Assembly (NCBI RefSeq): GCF_000002995.4
Contig: NW_025062477.1
Span: 4,498,649 to 4,562,648 of the forward strand
DNA from: Brugia malayi
Taxonomy: Eukaryota; Nematoda; Chromadorea; Rhabditida; Onchocercidae
Length of the DNA stretch: 64,000 nt
Reading direction: 5' to 3'
The notes under the pieces were generated by a model. That model did no database searches, was not told where the DNA came from, and worked only from the letters and a program-made list of their open reading frames with translations. This document shows positions 10,341-23,100 of the stretch, piece by piece; the first letter of the stretch is position 1; every line of letters starts with the position of its first letter. A program made the translations under genes and the position numbers.

Positions 10341-12329
10341 GCAAATTTACCAAATATTCATCAAGTACAAAAGCACGTGATGCAACTATTACTTGCATAT
10401 AGTAAAAGAATACGAAGTTACACATTTCAATTTACCTACAATATAATATTATTTATGCTAATTATTAAATATCATACATAATATAAGAAAAGAATGACAA
10501 GAAAAAATGACGAAGATGAACATCTATAATAATATTTTTCTGTATTCTTTCGCGCTCGTGGAAGATATGCAAATATTTTACTTTCTTTTGTCTATATGGA
10601 GACTGTTATATATATATATATTTTTTTTTCTAGCGAATATCATTTCCTTTCTTTTCTGGTCTCTCTACACCTCAACTTTTTTTTCTCAATTATTTCTTTT
10701 AATTAGTGAAGTTTTTTATTGAATTTCTTTAAAAAAAAGAAAAAAAAAATCCTGCAAATTATCACTTCTGATTTTTGCATAATTTAATGACATTTTTTCT
10801 GCAATTTTTTCCTTTATATTGCTCACATTCTTTACCATTGTCTAATATTTTTATATCATTATGATAGCAAAGATGCAGTGTCGGCAAAAACAATGCAATT
10901 ATGGGATTTGCTTACACAAATGACGTTCGATTTACTCATCCTTTTAATCAAATATTATTTAGTAAGTCACTGCAAAGACCTTTTTGATTTTATTCCTGCA
11001 GATTTCTTTTTTTTTTTTTCAATTGCTTGTTTTGTAATTTAGTCGAAATTGCTGTATCTATATTTTATTATGGTGCATTGGTGATAGAAACGATGTCTAG
11101 TGATAGTTTTTTTTTACTGAAATTTTATTTCATCAAAGTTAATTGTTTCTATTATGTAAATGGACTCAAAACTTTCAAATATTTTCTTCCTTCAATATTG
11201 AAATATACACATACGCTTTTAGGATTCATTCCCAATTAATTCTTACTCTGGTCTTGCTTTTGTTTTCAATGTTTCAAATTTGAATTTGACCCAACTTTAA
11301 AATTTGATTTCTTGATTTCAAACATTTCTACAGTAAATGAAATGACCCATTTTTGTTTTAAACTTTTTATGCATTCATTACAGTAAATAGCTGATGAAGG
11401 ATACACATGAAAGCGTGTTTTGATCCTATGACTTTTCGTGAGTTGCTTTAAATAAATTTACATTCATCTGTCTCTATTAAAGACTTACGTGGCCATAGGT
11501 CCGTTAGAATGTAAACAGTGATTTTGTTTTAGTCATAGTTGGTTTCATCTTCAAATACTATTTAATAATCAATCTTAGGTAAATGTTGTTTCAGATATTT
11601 TTGTTCTTTTTCATTTCTATATATATTTTTGATATAGGCCAATCTATTGTTGAAGGGATATGAAAAAAAAAAAAAAAAAAACACTACTGTAACTAGGAAT
11701 TTCGAATCTTATTATTTTGATTCTATTTACTTTTGTGCTAATTTAAATACAAACAAAATATAAAGTGATATCCTCTAACCTACATCTTAAGGATGAGAAC
11801 TTATTGCACTTAAAAAGCATGAGTTTTACAAATCCATGAAAATTAGAATTGAGATTACCATTTAGAAGATGAAAAGTTTAAGCAGTTCTACTTCATAACA
11901 TTAAAATCATTACTCTCTATAATTCCAAAATCTTTCTAATCAGAAAAAAGGCGAATATATACATATTTTTTAAAATTATTCTCAACAAAACTTGATTACG
12001 ATAATGATGCAATATCAGTCACTGTATGATCAAACATTATAGATGAATATATTTTATTTCAAAAATGAAATAATAAAATTTTGAAATGAATTAATAAACT
12101 TGGAAAAAAGGATGAACAAAAGCAGATTCAATTCTTACAATTAAAATTATTTTTTATTTCAAATTATAACATTGATTTTTATGAAAATCATACAATTTAT
12201 AATAGTTTTGTATATTGAAATAGGAAATAAATCCTAGTATCATCAAATTCCATTTTAATTAAGTATTAATACTATTAAAAAATATTAGTTCATCAAAAAA
12301 AAAAAAATAGATTTTTTCAACTTAATTGA

Positions 12330-12425
12330 TTATTTTATATGCATTGCATGAGTACTGGTCATGTACGGTATATTTATTTGACAGCTTAAATAATAAAATA
12401 AATTTTAACAATTAAGTTCTGAAAT
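12330..12425 (-). repeat. Inverted dispersed copy of the 3.3-kb repeat
   Basis: The reverse complement of 12330-12425 reads ACTTAATTGTTAAAATTT, then TTATTTAAGCTGTCAAAT, ACCGTACATGACCAGT and CAATGCAT. This matches 3288-3372 in order with about 85% identity by eye. It is an interspersed repeat present in opposite orientation 9 kb away. Confidence 0.75.
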
Positions 12426-13620
12426 ATATTAAAATGAAATTTTAATGAAATTTCAAAATTTATTGTTATTCTCTTCCAAGCAAAATATAAAACTTTGTAA
12501 ATTATCTACTAAAGTATGTAAATATGTAAAAAATGTGATATATACAATTGAACAATTGAAGCAATGAAATTATGCAAGAAAAACAATAAAAGGATAACAA
12601 TAATGAAAGATGCTAAAAAGAATGAAAGCTTATTAAGGTAATATAAAGTATAAAAAAATTTTAATTTTTAAATCTCATTTAAAATTAATATTATCATAGT
12701 AATTTCAAAATCATTTCAAAATTAATGTTACCATTAGCTAATCGAATGTATTATTAATATTTTATTTATTACAATTGCGAATAAAATTCTAATGGCTAAA
12801 GAAAACGAAAAAATAAATATTATTTGTGTGTGAAAAAAAACCATTCATTAAGCAATTGAATATGTTATTATTAAATATTTTAATTGAATTTATTCAATAT
12901 TGCTTGAAAATTGCATCTATATATAGTCAATCGTTGTTTTTTAATCTCTATCTCAGTCACCACACTATAAGCTGTCGTTTTTAATTACTATCTCTCTGTT
13001 GTTATGCTTTAAATCGTTATCACTTTAATCACTATCCTTGTTATCTCGGTAAAACTGAAAAATAAAGAAAGAAAAAAGGAAAAAAAAAAAAAAAAAAAAA
13101 AACAAAGATAATAAAATTGTGTTTGATGATTACTGTACTGTTAAAATATGCAAAGAGATTAAATAAACTATACAAAATATTCCAAAATTTAATTTTCAAA
13201 TTTAAAACATCTCTAAGCTTTTAACTATGCTACATATATAATGTTTTCAATTGCCCGAATATAACTTAAAATAGTTCCAAGATTCAATTATTCGAATATA
13301 ACTTTAAATAGTCTTAAAATAACTAAAATATGATATAATCTGACGAAAAAAAGGATGATTTCTGAAAGTTTTAACCATTATTTGTGTAAAAAATTCGTGA
13401 TAATAATAATATATTTGTTACTTTTTTTTAAATAAAAAAACAAAAAAGAAAAGGAAATTTTAATTAATCATTAAGAACGGATTAACGTATCAATTTTATG
13501 TATAGTTGATAAAATTTTCAACATAATCATTCATATATATTACTAGAGGATTGATAATTATACATCACTATTTTTGTATTTTTTTTTTCGATAATCTTCC
13601 AATATTATTATAATTTTATC

Positions 13621-13662
13621 GATCAATTAATTTTTATATTTCAATATAAAAATTAATTGATC
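13621..13662. repeat. Perfect 20-bp inverted repeat (hairpin)
   Basis: GATCAATTAATTTTTATATT (13621-13640) is followed after a 2-nt loop by its exact reverse complement (13643-13662). No gene is next to it. Confidence 0.85.
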
Positions 13663-15075
13663 CTCAGTTATCTCTTTTTTTTTGAAATTTCATTACAATA
13701 GAGATAATGAATTTGCTATTGAATTATTTTAACAAAATTATAAAAGCTTATCAGATTATGCAGAAAAAAAAAACTTATTTATTTTATGCATATTTATATT
13801 CCCAACGGATGAATTTACCTTTTTTCTTTTTCTTTTTTTTGTATAAAGTTCTCCAATAATTATTTTAAATAACATCCACTGAATCATCTGTAACTTTTTT
13901 TTCTTTTTATTTTTTCCAAAAATCTTTATGCATCAAATATGAAATCTATATTTATAGAGAAAGTGAAACAAAAAAATGCAATTATTTAGGATTTAATTTC
14001 AAATATATTAAAGAATAATTTCAAATATTTCATAACTGAATTGTAATAAAAATTCGTATAAAAAAAGCAAATTTATTAAACAAATACTATGAAGTTTTAA
14101 ATTTATTGAAATAATTATAGTATTTGAATTTGTGAAGTTAATTTATAAATGTAAAAAATTAAGAAAAATTAAAATTTAGCTTATAAAAACACAATCAAAC
14201 ATTTAATAATACAAGGATAAAAAATATAATTGTTTATTTAATAATACAAAGATAAGATACAATACAAAGTCATTTCATATAAGCAACAAAAGGATAGGAG
14301 AAACGCTTCTAGTTGTTTAATATAAATATTGCAAAAAACCTATTAACGACAAAATTATCACCATTTACAAATGTTGTAATTTCGTTATTCCTTATAAATG
14401 TGTTAGTTGATAATGCAGTATCAATTTTATGTCAATTCCATTTAATTTTATTTTATTTCCTGTTTTCTTCAATGAACAAATAGGCTAAAAATTTAAATCA
14501 TTTCATACTTATTTATATAAAACACACAATGTAAGATGTTAACAGCAACAAACTATGACTTTTAAGACTTATTACATAAAGTTACGCATGCAATCACGAT
14601 AATCAATATTTTGACGATTAATGACTACCAAATGAAAACGACCGTAATCATAAACATAATTTCTTTACGACTATTACAAGTTACTGCTTCATGCAAAAGT
14701 AGTTATGATTTCATCACGAAATTTATTGTTATTAAAAAGTGTAATAAACAACCCGAGTTAACAGAAACTTCCGAACAAAGCAATCTCAAATATACCTTAG
14801 TATTTAAACCTAAACATTCCTGCAAATCAATTTTTACAGATCAGTGGTGGAAATTCCGGTCGGAGGATGAACATGAAAGAAAGACAAAATAAAGTGATTG
14901 TGAAATGAATAACCGAATTAAAGTACAAAATGAACTATGCAAGACATATCCGTAAATTTTATTACTTCATTTTAACTTACCGTTCAAAATTCAGCAACCA
15001 AAAACCAGATAACATAAAAACTAAAAGCAGAAAGAAAAAGTGCATAAGAAAAGATAACAGATATGAATAATCAGC

Positions 15076-15111
15076 AACTGATTTTTTCCACTTTTTCTAG
15101 AAAAATCAGTT
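15076..15111. other. 11-bp stem hairpin in the esf-1 3' UTR
   Basis: AACTGATTTTT (15076-15086) and AAAAATCAGTT (15101-15111) are exact complements around a 14-nt loop. The stem begins 12 nt past the esf-1 stop on the minus strand, so it lies in the 3' UTR. Whether it matters for mRNA processing is unknown. Confidence 0.5.
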
Positions 15112-15123
15112 ATAAAAAAAGTT

Positions 15124-18100
15124 TCAATAATTTTTTTTCAATTTTTTTGCATTATCCGCTTTCTTCTTCAACTTATTGGCCAATATTTCAATGCTGTCTT
15201 CGACAACACTGCTGGCTTTACGTTTCTGCTTCTCTTCAGCCTGCAAAAAAAGTAAATAAACAAAAAAAAATTTTTTTTTTCTATGCAAAATAACTCTTTT
15301 TGCTATCAATAAAACGTTTATGCATATTAAAAATTAATAAAAATTGGATTAAATTGTCTACAACAAAAGGAAACATTATGGAAATATGATAACTTCGAAT
15401 GATTTATGTGTGAAGGCTCATGATGAATAAGTAAGAATAAATAACATGGAATAGCAAATGTTAACCTACATAATTTTCAATTTTTTTTTTTTTTTTAAAG
15501 TGAACCCTCATTCAGCTATGAATGCATAAAATGTGTTAAAATATATAATGTATTGAATCTACTGAAATATAAAATAAAACTTAGTAGTTAGGACCACTGC
15601 ATCAAATGATAACTAATATTGCAAGCGAAAACTGAAAAGAAGTTTGGAAAAAAATTAAACAAAAAATAACCAAACTTGAATTCGAAAAAAACAAAAGAAA
15701 AAACCTGTCTTAGGGCGAGTTTTGATGATTTGAACAAAGGATGAGATTGATCAACAGCAAAAGCACTGTTGCTATACAAGGCTTTGAACCTTAAAAAACG
15801 ATAATTTCACTGTTTCATAATTTTCTCTTATACAGTGAACTTGAGAGATTCATTGTCTACCATTTCGGATAATAATTATAACCCTACGTATTCCACAACA
15901 TAATATAATATAATGTATATATAACAGCGCTGGAAAGTTAATACAACTCCTGGAATCTTGTAACCGAAAAGTCAAAAGCTATAATATAAAATATTAATAA
16001 ATACTTAAATAACTACCAAAATTAGTAATGCTATAGATCAGTTTTCTCTTGTTTACCTAACAAAAAAACAAAAAAAATTTTTTTAAACAAAATTAGAGCT
16101 GGAAATAAATTTATCGAAGAGATTACCTTTCGTCATCGATATAATCTGACTCAGTAGTTTTGACATCTTTTTTCAGCTTATTTTTTGCCGATGACTTAAT
16201 ATTATTTTCCGTAGTGCTTTCAATCATTTCTGCTTTTTGCTTTTTCTTCAACTCAGCAATCATAGCTTTTCGTTCCTAAAAAATGCTGAGACTGAAACTA
16301 TACAAGACTTTTTTTAGATTAAGGTTATAGAGTATCCGGTCAAAATGCCTCATGCATTGTAGCTGCTATTTTTACACTTAATTCAAAACCATATACCATC
16401 ATTATTAAAAAAAATATATAAAAAAATATAAATATACCATCATTTTATTAAAAAAAATAAAAAAAATTAAATATACCATCATTTTATTAAAAATAAAAAA
16501 AATGATATCTCCTAAAAATTACTGCCAAAAGGGTAATTGTTACCACAACAAGAATTCATATGTACTTTATAAGACTTCAAAAAGTACTAACTTTACGCTT
16601 GGCTTTTCTCTTCTCAAGATATTTCTCCCAAGGTGTTGGTTCATCGCACTTTTTCTTTTTATTATTCAAAATTGTATCATCCGTCATTTCTACATCCCAT
16701 GTTACTTCCATCACCGAATCATCTTTTTTGAAAGCTTCTGTTTTAGCTTCTTTTAGTAAGGCTATACTTTTCCCCGTTTCATCGTCCTCTTCATCAGATG
16801 AACAAGGCGCCAATAAATACCTAAAGATTTACGACCATCAAAACATTACCATGTAAAATCGAAAGTGAAAAATGCTACAAAATTCAATCTTAAAATCAGA
16901 GTCGTGCAAAACGCAAAATTCTATCAACATCTGAAAAGAAATATTTCTACTTCATATATTTAATAGTACTCACTGCACTTGATCAAGATCTGCATCTGGA
17001 AGAAATGCATCTCGTTCTGCTTTGATGCGCTCTGGATCTGTTTCATCCCACGTGAGTTTAGCAGACGACTTCGATAAAGCAGCACTTTCAAAATTCTTGG
17101 GCTTAAACGCATTCAAATTGATATCCTCTTCAGTAACTCGCTCCTTCACTGAATTATTCTGAAATATTTGACGAGAAGTATATTTGATAAGTAATAAATG
17201 AAAAAGTGACTAAAGTTTTACAATCTTAGCACTAGCGATGAAATATGATCAATCGCAGAATCGAGAAGATAACAAAAGATAATAAGAACTTGAAGTATTG
17301 CTTTATTTTACGCAATCATTACAATCTTCTTTTAAGTATCAAAAGGTTTAAAACAAACTTCAAAGATCATTTCATCGGGTACAAAGCGAAGATCCAAACG
17401 TACAGCGCTACTTTCGAATTCAACACCATCACATGCTTCATAGAGACATGAGGCTGTTTCTACTCCATCACATTCAATAATAGCATAATAATATCTCATT
17501 CTTTCCAACTGATAAGCTCTCATTGCTTCACGAGTTATTCTGGAAGATTATCTTATTGGATAATTAAGAAACCAAAGAAACCAAAACCAATACTGTTGAA
17601 GTCATACTGGAAAGACTCAAGTAAGCCAAAAATGAATACTGCAATGTACCAAACAAATAGGACCCAAGCAATCTACATATTCCAAAAAATTTCTACACAT
17701 ATATATTTCAGGTCACTTTATCTTTTGCAACTAGTTTTCAAAAGAAGAATACGAATAATTTACTCATCCATTTCTTCAGTATCCTCAACTGGTTTCTTCA
17801 ATTTAGTCAATTTTGGACCCATACGTTCTTCTTCTTCTAAACGCTTCTGACCAAAATCCGATTTATATATTGTCACTGAGCGGATAGCTAGGAAAAAAAA
17901 TTTTTATTCATCTTAGTTTACCGTAGCACATGAAAAAAGAGAAATCTATAATTCCTTTTTTTTTTTATTTTTATGTCGTAAAACATGGAAAGATCTACCA
18001 GCTGGTGCAGGTGGCTTGAACGAGGAAATCATAACAAAAATATCAGTAGCCGAAATTCGATCCCACTCCATATTACATAAAGCTAAACGACGAGATGCCC

Positions 18101-19347
18101 ATTCGACCCGACGAGCATCTCTATCAGTTTCACCCCAATCGTGTGTTTCGTTTTCCTCCTGGATCACACTTTGGATACTTTTGATAAAAATGATTATAGA
18201 GCAGTTCACATGAGATAATAGTGCTCAAATTAAATAACTAGTTTAATGTTTACTACAATTTTTGCTTAATAAGTAATTTCTAGATAGTAGGGAGAATGAA
18301 AAAAAAAATTTTCAGTTCTCTTTTGTTCCTCCACTTTCCCCGTTGCACGTTAACAGAATACTAAAAGATAAAAGACTGATATGTATAAAAGATAAAAGAT
18401 ATATATTAACCAGAAAATATAGGTAATACCTCAAACAAAAAATAGCAAAAAATAGCATAAAGTTTACTTTAAAGCATAAAGTTTACTTTAAAGAGCAACA
18501 ATCAAAAACCTACTTCGTCCATCTCCCATTCGGAAGATGAATCTTCGTCACTCGATGTTATATTACCATTCCCACGGGCTAAATCAATTTTAATTTCCTT
18601 TTTCTCCTCTGGTTCAAAATCCGAATTACTATAATCATCATTTGACAATTCGTACAAAACATTCAAATCATTTTTTGGTCTTAGATTAACATGTCGTCCG
18701 CGCATGTCCACATTACTTCTTGACGCAAATTTTTCACTTGCCAACATGTCCTTAAACCTAAAACTTTCATAAAGTTATAGAAAGGAGAAAAAAAAGCAGA
18801 AAAAGCACTTTTATGTGCATTTCAGTTTTTGAAAACAGAACTCCTAACAAGATAAAAAAGAAGCAATTTTCACATGAAGGATTATAAGGTAAAAGAAAAC
18901 AAGAATATGTTTTAGGTCATTAAGAATCTAACAGGACAAAAGTTTTTTCTTGAGAACTACCACGTACCACATTGATGTGAGAGTACAAAAGTACCATAAA
19001 AATATGTGACACTGCTATTATTAAAATTTATTAAAATTTCATTTTTGAAAGTTGTTATAAAGCTATTATTTCAACACTTATCGTTGACCTTCTCGATATA
19101 TTTTGTTCTTTAAACAGAGAACACTAAGGTCTGCTAAATTTGTACGAAAAATACAAATCAACAAAAGTAAGGCGAAATAGAACAATTTACACTGAACAAA
19201 AGAAACGTACCTTTCATCGACCACAACTTTTCTCTCTTTCCGCGGTAGTGCATCAAAGCGCGGTTCGTTTAAAACCGTCTTAAATCTTTCATCGTCTATG
19301 CTTCCCTTTTTCTTTTTCTTCATATTTTTCAGCTTTCTTTGTTCCAT
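15124..19347 (-). CDS. esf-1: ESF1 homologue, nucleolar pre-rRNA processing protein
   Basis: Exons (minus): 19211-19347, 18514-18757, 17999-18158, 17764-17887, 17359-17539, 16974-17158, 16592-16820, 16127-16275, 15705-15789 and 15124-15240. These total 1611 nt, 536 aa, with all phases consistent. ESF1 acts in the nucleolus in 18S rRNA maturation. Family signatures in order: RKERKVVVDERFKDML near the start, an acidic stretch (SSDEDSSSEWEMDE), HDWGETDRDARRVEWASRRL then LCNMEWDRISATDIFVMISS, an RRM-like core (SVTIYKSDFG; MRYYYAIIECD; EFESSAVRLDLRFVPDEMIF), KLTWDETDPERI, YLLAPCSSDEED, PWEKYLEKRKAKRK, then RFKALYSNSAFAVDQSHPLF and a Lys-rich tail. It is shorter than the ~850-aa human protein, mainly in acidic linkers. 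The weakest junction is exon 2-3 (GAA|GTAGGT to GATCCAG|GAG), chosen because it keeps phase. It lies downstream of mars-1 on the same strand. Confidence 0.9.
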
Positions 19348-19365
19348 ATAGAAAATTAACTTGCT

Positions 19366-19376
19366 CTCTGAAAAAG
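19366..19376 (-). promoter_or_regulatory. Trans-splice-type acceptor upstream of esf-1
   Basis: The minus strand reads CTTTTTCAG with the AG ending at 19368, then 20 nt of short leader to the ATG at 19347. This is the consensus for spliced-leader acceptor sites in nematodes. It supports the chosen start and would let esf-1 be processed from a longer precursor. Confidence 0.55.
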
Positions 19377-20116
19377 TATGGAATCGATGGGTATTAAGCC
19401 TTCGAAGGTATTAAGCCTTATACAAAACAGTATTACTGCTTCTTAGGTATCTATTTGATTAAATAATTACGGGACGTTTTAGTATCAAGGAATACTAGCG
19501 GCTCCTTAACAGTAGGACATAATCTAGCTATAGAAGTTATTCTCCACGATAGCTATAATTCTGAAATATCATAATTTAATATATACCTCGGAAAAAGCAG
19601 CTTAAATCCCAAAAACAAAAAATTTTGCTTGTGAAGCAAGAAACAGCCCAGTCCAGACATAATCATAATTATTGTAGGACACTCCAAATAAAAATATAGA
19701 TTAATCGACCGTCGAAATAATATTCAAAGTTTTCCACCACATCTCATGCTATTTTATTACCTTACCATTCAATAAACATTCTCCATATCTTATTTAATTC
19801 GCTGAATATTTATGTCACGAAATATCAACCTGAATTATAAATATAAATATTCATCAATTGAAATCAACCAAGTTTGTCAAACAAATGACACAATGACTGT
19901 TAAGAATAATTTATCCAGAAATAAGACAGACAGCACTTAATTAACAAAAACAATAGTAATACAAAAAATAATAGTAATAGAAGTAATCAAGTAAATAAAT
20001 CACAACAATTTAAGGGATTCAAGTTTTACCTAGAAGATCCAAATTTTTAATGCACTGGAAAACTTGTCAAATTTCTTAACAAATAAAAGCTATCAAAATG
20101 AAGAAAAATGCAACAA
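19377..20116. other. Intercistronic region between mars-1 stop and esf-1 acceptor
   Basis: About 740 bp without a coding signal. It is long for a C. elegans-style operon spacer (usually near 100 bp) but within what has been described for filarial gene pairs. No clear promoter motif was recognised. Confidence 0.4.
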
Positions 20117-23100
20117 TCACTTCACTGGCACATTTCGTAAGCTAGGCGCTAGCAATGGTGATAGTCCATTGACCAATAATGGTTGTCCTTTGTAAACAAC
20201 CCGACCTTCAAAATTTACCTTCAAATCAGGTGCAACACCTTCCCAGATTTTCTTCTTTGGGTTTAAGACGGGGTCCGGTCGTCTTTTGTATCCTTCACAG
20301 GTTACCGGTTGTCCAGGAATACAACTTTCATCAAACTCAATCAGTTCTACTTTTTCAGGAGTAGAAGCACACAGAACCATTCCCTGCGACTCGATACCGC
20401 GCATTTTCACTGGTTTCAAATTACAAACACATATCACAAGTCGATTTTGCATCTGCAATAATGTTTCCAAGCAAAAGTGCAGTCCGATTACACGCTTAGA
20501 ACAAATATAAGCAAACTTAATAGGCAGTGAGATAAAAAAATTTCAATTTTTGCATACGACAACAGATTACTTAGCGTGGCGCATATTTTGGACTGCAGAA
20601 TGGAAATTGCTGTCAAGATTTTTATTCCATTCATTATAATGCACGCCAGTCAGACTTTTAATTTTTAACTTTCTTATAAATAAAGAACGTCTGAGTTATA
20701 CCTGTTCAATAGGGACATGTCGAACAAGACCAGAAACAACGGTACGAGGTTTATCTTCACCAACATCCATTTGTTCAACATACAAACTATCCGCATCTGC
20801 ATGTTTTTCTACTTTCAAAATTCGACCAACTCGTATATCCAAGCGACCAATATCTACTTCATCAACTATAACCTCTGTATTTTAATGCAAATATAAACAT
20901 ATAAAATTGACTTAACTTAGGAAATGAGAGCATCATAATTAGGCAAGGTTTTCTGTTTAAAGTTGCTTAAATGACAAAATCATTAGCGTCAACGATAGTG
21001 GTGGAAGGTGAAAATAAAGTATAACAAGAGTTCGTATGATTTATAAACAATAAATTCTCTCTAAAAAGATTAAAAAACCATACAAACAATATATATGAAC
21101 AAATTAAAATTTCAAGGTTTATCAAAATACATTCCTACAGCAAACACTTTCAGATAGTTCCATCATCGCTTACATCTTGGTTTCTAATTTTCACCACAAT
21201 GCAAAAATATATAAAATCTTCCCTCTTAAAATAGAGAAACAACGGACCTTCCTCATTTTTGCTTCCTTCTTTCTTACTTTTCGCACTTTCGTTTCTGTCT
21301 TTTACTTCCTTCCGTAAAATCCTCACTTCATTCACATTCTGTTCATTCGACTTTTCCATTTGGACGGATGGAGTTAGATCATTATTAGTTTTCACAAGAA
21401 AGCTTTTCTCAAACACCGGAATACCGCTGACCTGCTTTACTGAAAATTATCTATATCTTATAGAACTGAAAATTTAGAAACTGGGAAACAAAATTCTATC
21501 CTCTCCTTTGTTTTTTAACAGTTAATTGTTATGAAAACAATGTAGAAGAAAAATACGTAAAACTTTGTTTTTTTTTGCCTTGGATCAGTTATTTGTTTTA
21601 TATGGAAGCATTTAAATCAAGTTATTTGGATTTTTTCTCTAAGTTCTAGGTTCCTGGATGTCGTTGTAGCATAAACATTTTGGTATAATATAGATTAACA
21701 GTTTTTCTCTTATCTTATTTGAGTTTCAAATGAATTGGCACAAGACTGGACAAAGACCTCTTGTATGGGAACTTCATTCATACGTTGACGATAACTTTAA
21801 GTAAAAATTTCTCACAAATATTTACAGTAGTATGAAACAAGTAAGAAAAATTTCCCACATTAAGTATCAAAGAATCAGGAAATACGATCTTGTTTTGTTC
21901 ATTTGTTCATTAATTTTTCAGAAGTCAACTGCTATCTGATAGAAAACTTTTATGTCCATATATTTTTTTAATTCCAATGAAGTATGATGCATTTCTATAA
22001 TTTTTTAATTAAACTCAACATCTGCAAAGAATTTTCAAAAATCAGACTAACTTCCACCCATTGTTTCCAGTTCAATTAATTTTGCCTTCAGTCGTTCAAT
22101 TTCTGCCCTCAACTGGAGAGCTTGTTCATTCTCCTCTTGCAGCTTTACTTTTTCGAATTGAGCTCCTGAAATTCCAATAAAATATGAATGCAGTTTTTTC
22201 TTTAAACACCAAAAACAGAATAAAAAAAAATGAAAAAGAGTGAAAAAAATTACTTCTTTGTTCAAGCTTCATGCTTGCGACTTTCAATAAGGAGTCAATT
22301 TTCTTCTGATTAGTTAATAATGTCGAATAAACAGATGAGGACGCCACATCTGAGAAAAAAAATTAAAATTGGTATAAAACAGTCGTAAAAATTTGTAAAA
22401 AAAATAATACTCCATTTTCTAACGAAAATCAGAAATACAAATCCAAACTCAGAAAATACCATGACGGTTGCCAATTTGTTAGTTTTAACTGCCCTCCATA
22501 AAATCTTTCTTGTACTTCTTTTAATGCTTCTTTAGTGAACGCATGAAAACAGATCAACTAAGATTTCTCTTAATTCCAACATATTTCAATCTTTTCTCAC
22601 ATCCTATAGCAGTGAAAAGGGGAAAATTTGCAAGCTAAGATACAAAGAAACACTAAAAACAAGCCAAAAGACAATTTGTATAAATATTCCGTCAGACAAA
22701 CAATGTAACGGCCTGTAGCAACAGTTCAGCGAGTCAACAATTAAAAAATGACTAAAGGTATTAGTCATCAAACTATATTTCACCTAAGCATTGTTTCAAG
22801 AAATCGCTAATATACCTACAAAACTACGATCTAAAAAAAAAAGTTGAAAAATTTTGTGGCATTAAATGTAATAATAGCAGCAGAAGACACAACAACAGCA
22901 AAATTCTACCAATGCTACCACTATGACGACGATTAACGAACCAACCTTTAATCAATCTTTCATTATTATCTTTCTCTTCGTTTTTCGTTTTTTTCTTCTC
23001 ATTTATTATTTTCTTTTTTTTCACTTGTTCGTTAATTATTGACTCACTGGCACTACCAAATTTTTTTTTGAAATCATCAATTGCACTTTTTTCCATCTTC

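Larger units (their letters stand above)
10341..15075. other. Long AT-rich intergenic region
   Basis: No gene could be supported. It holds many A/T homopolymers (for example 11658-11680 and 13078-13103), one inverted copy of the 3.3-kb repeat (12330-12425) and a perfect palindrome (13621-13662). A plus-strand open frame at 14611-14892 lacks any recognisable domain. Confidence 0.5.

Noticed and set aside
14611..14892. Plus-strand open frame with a TTTTTACAG acceptor inside and AATAAA after it
   Set aside because: Exon-like end, but two frames are equally plausible and no upstream exon fits; not enough to call a gene.
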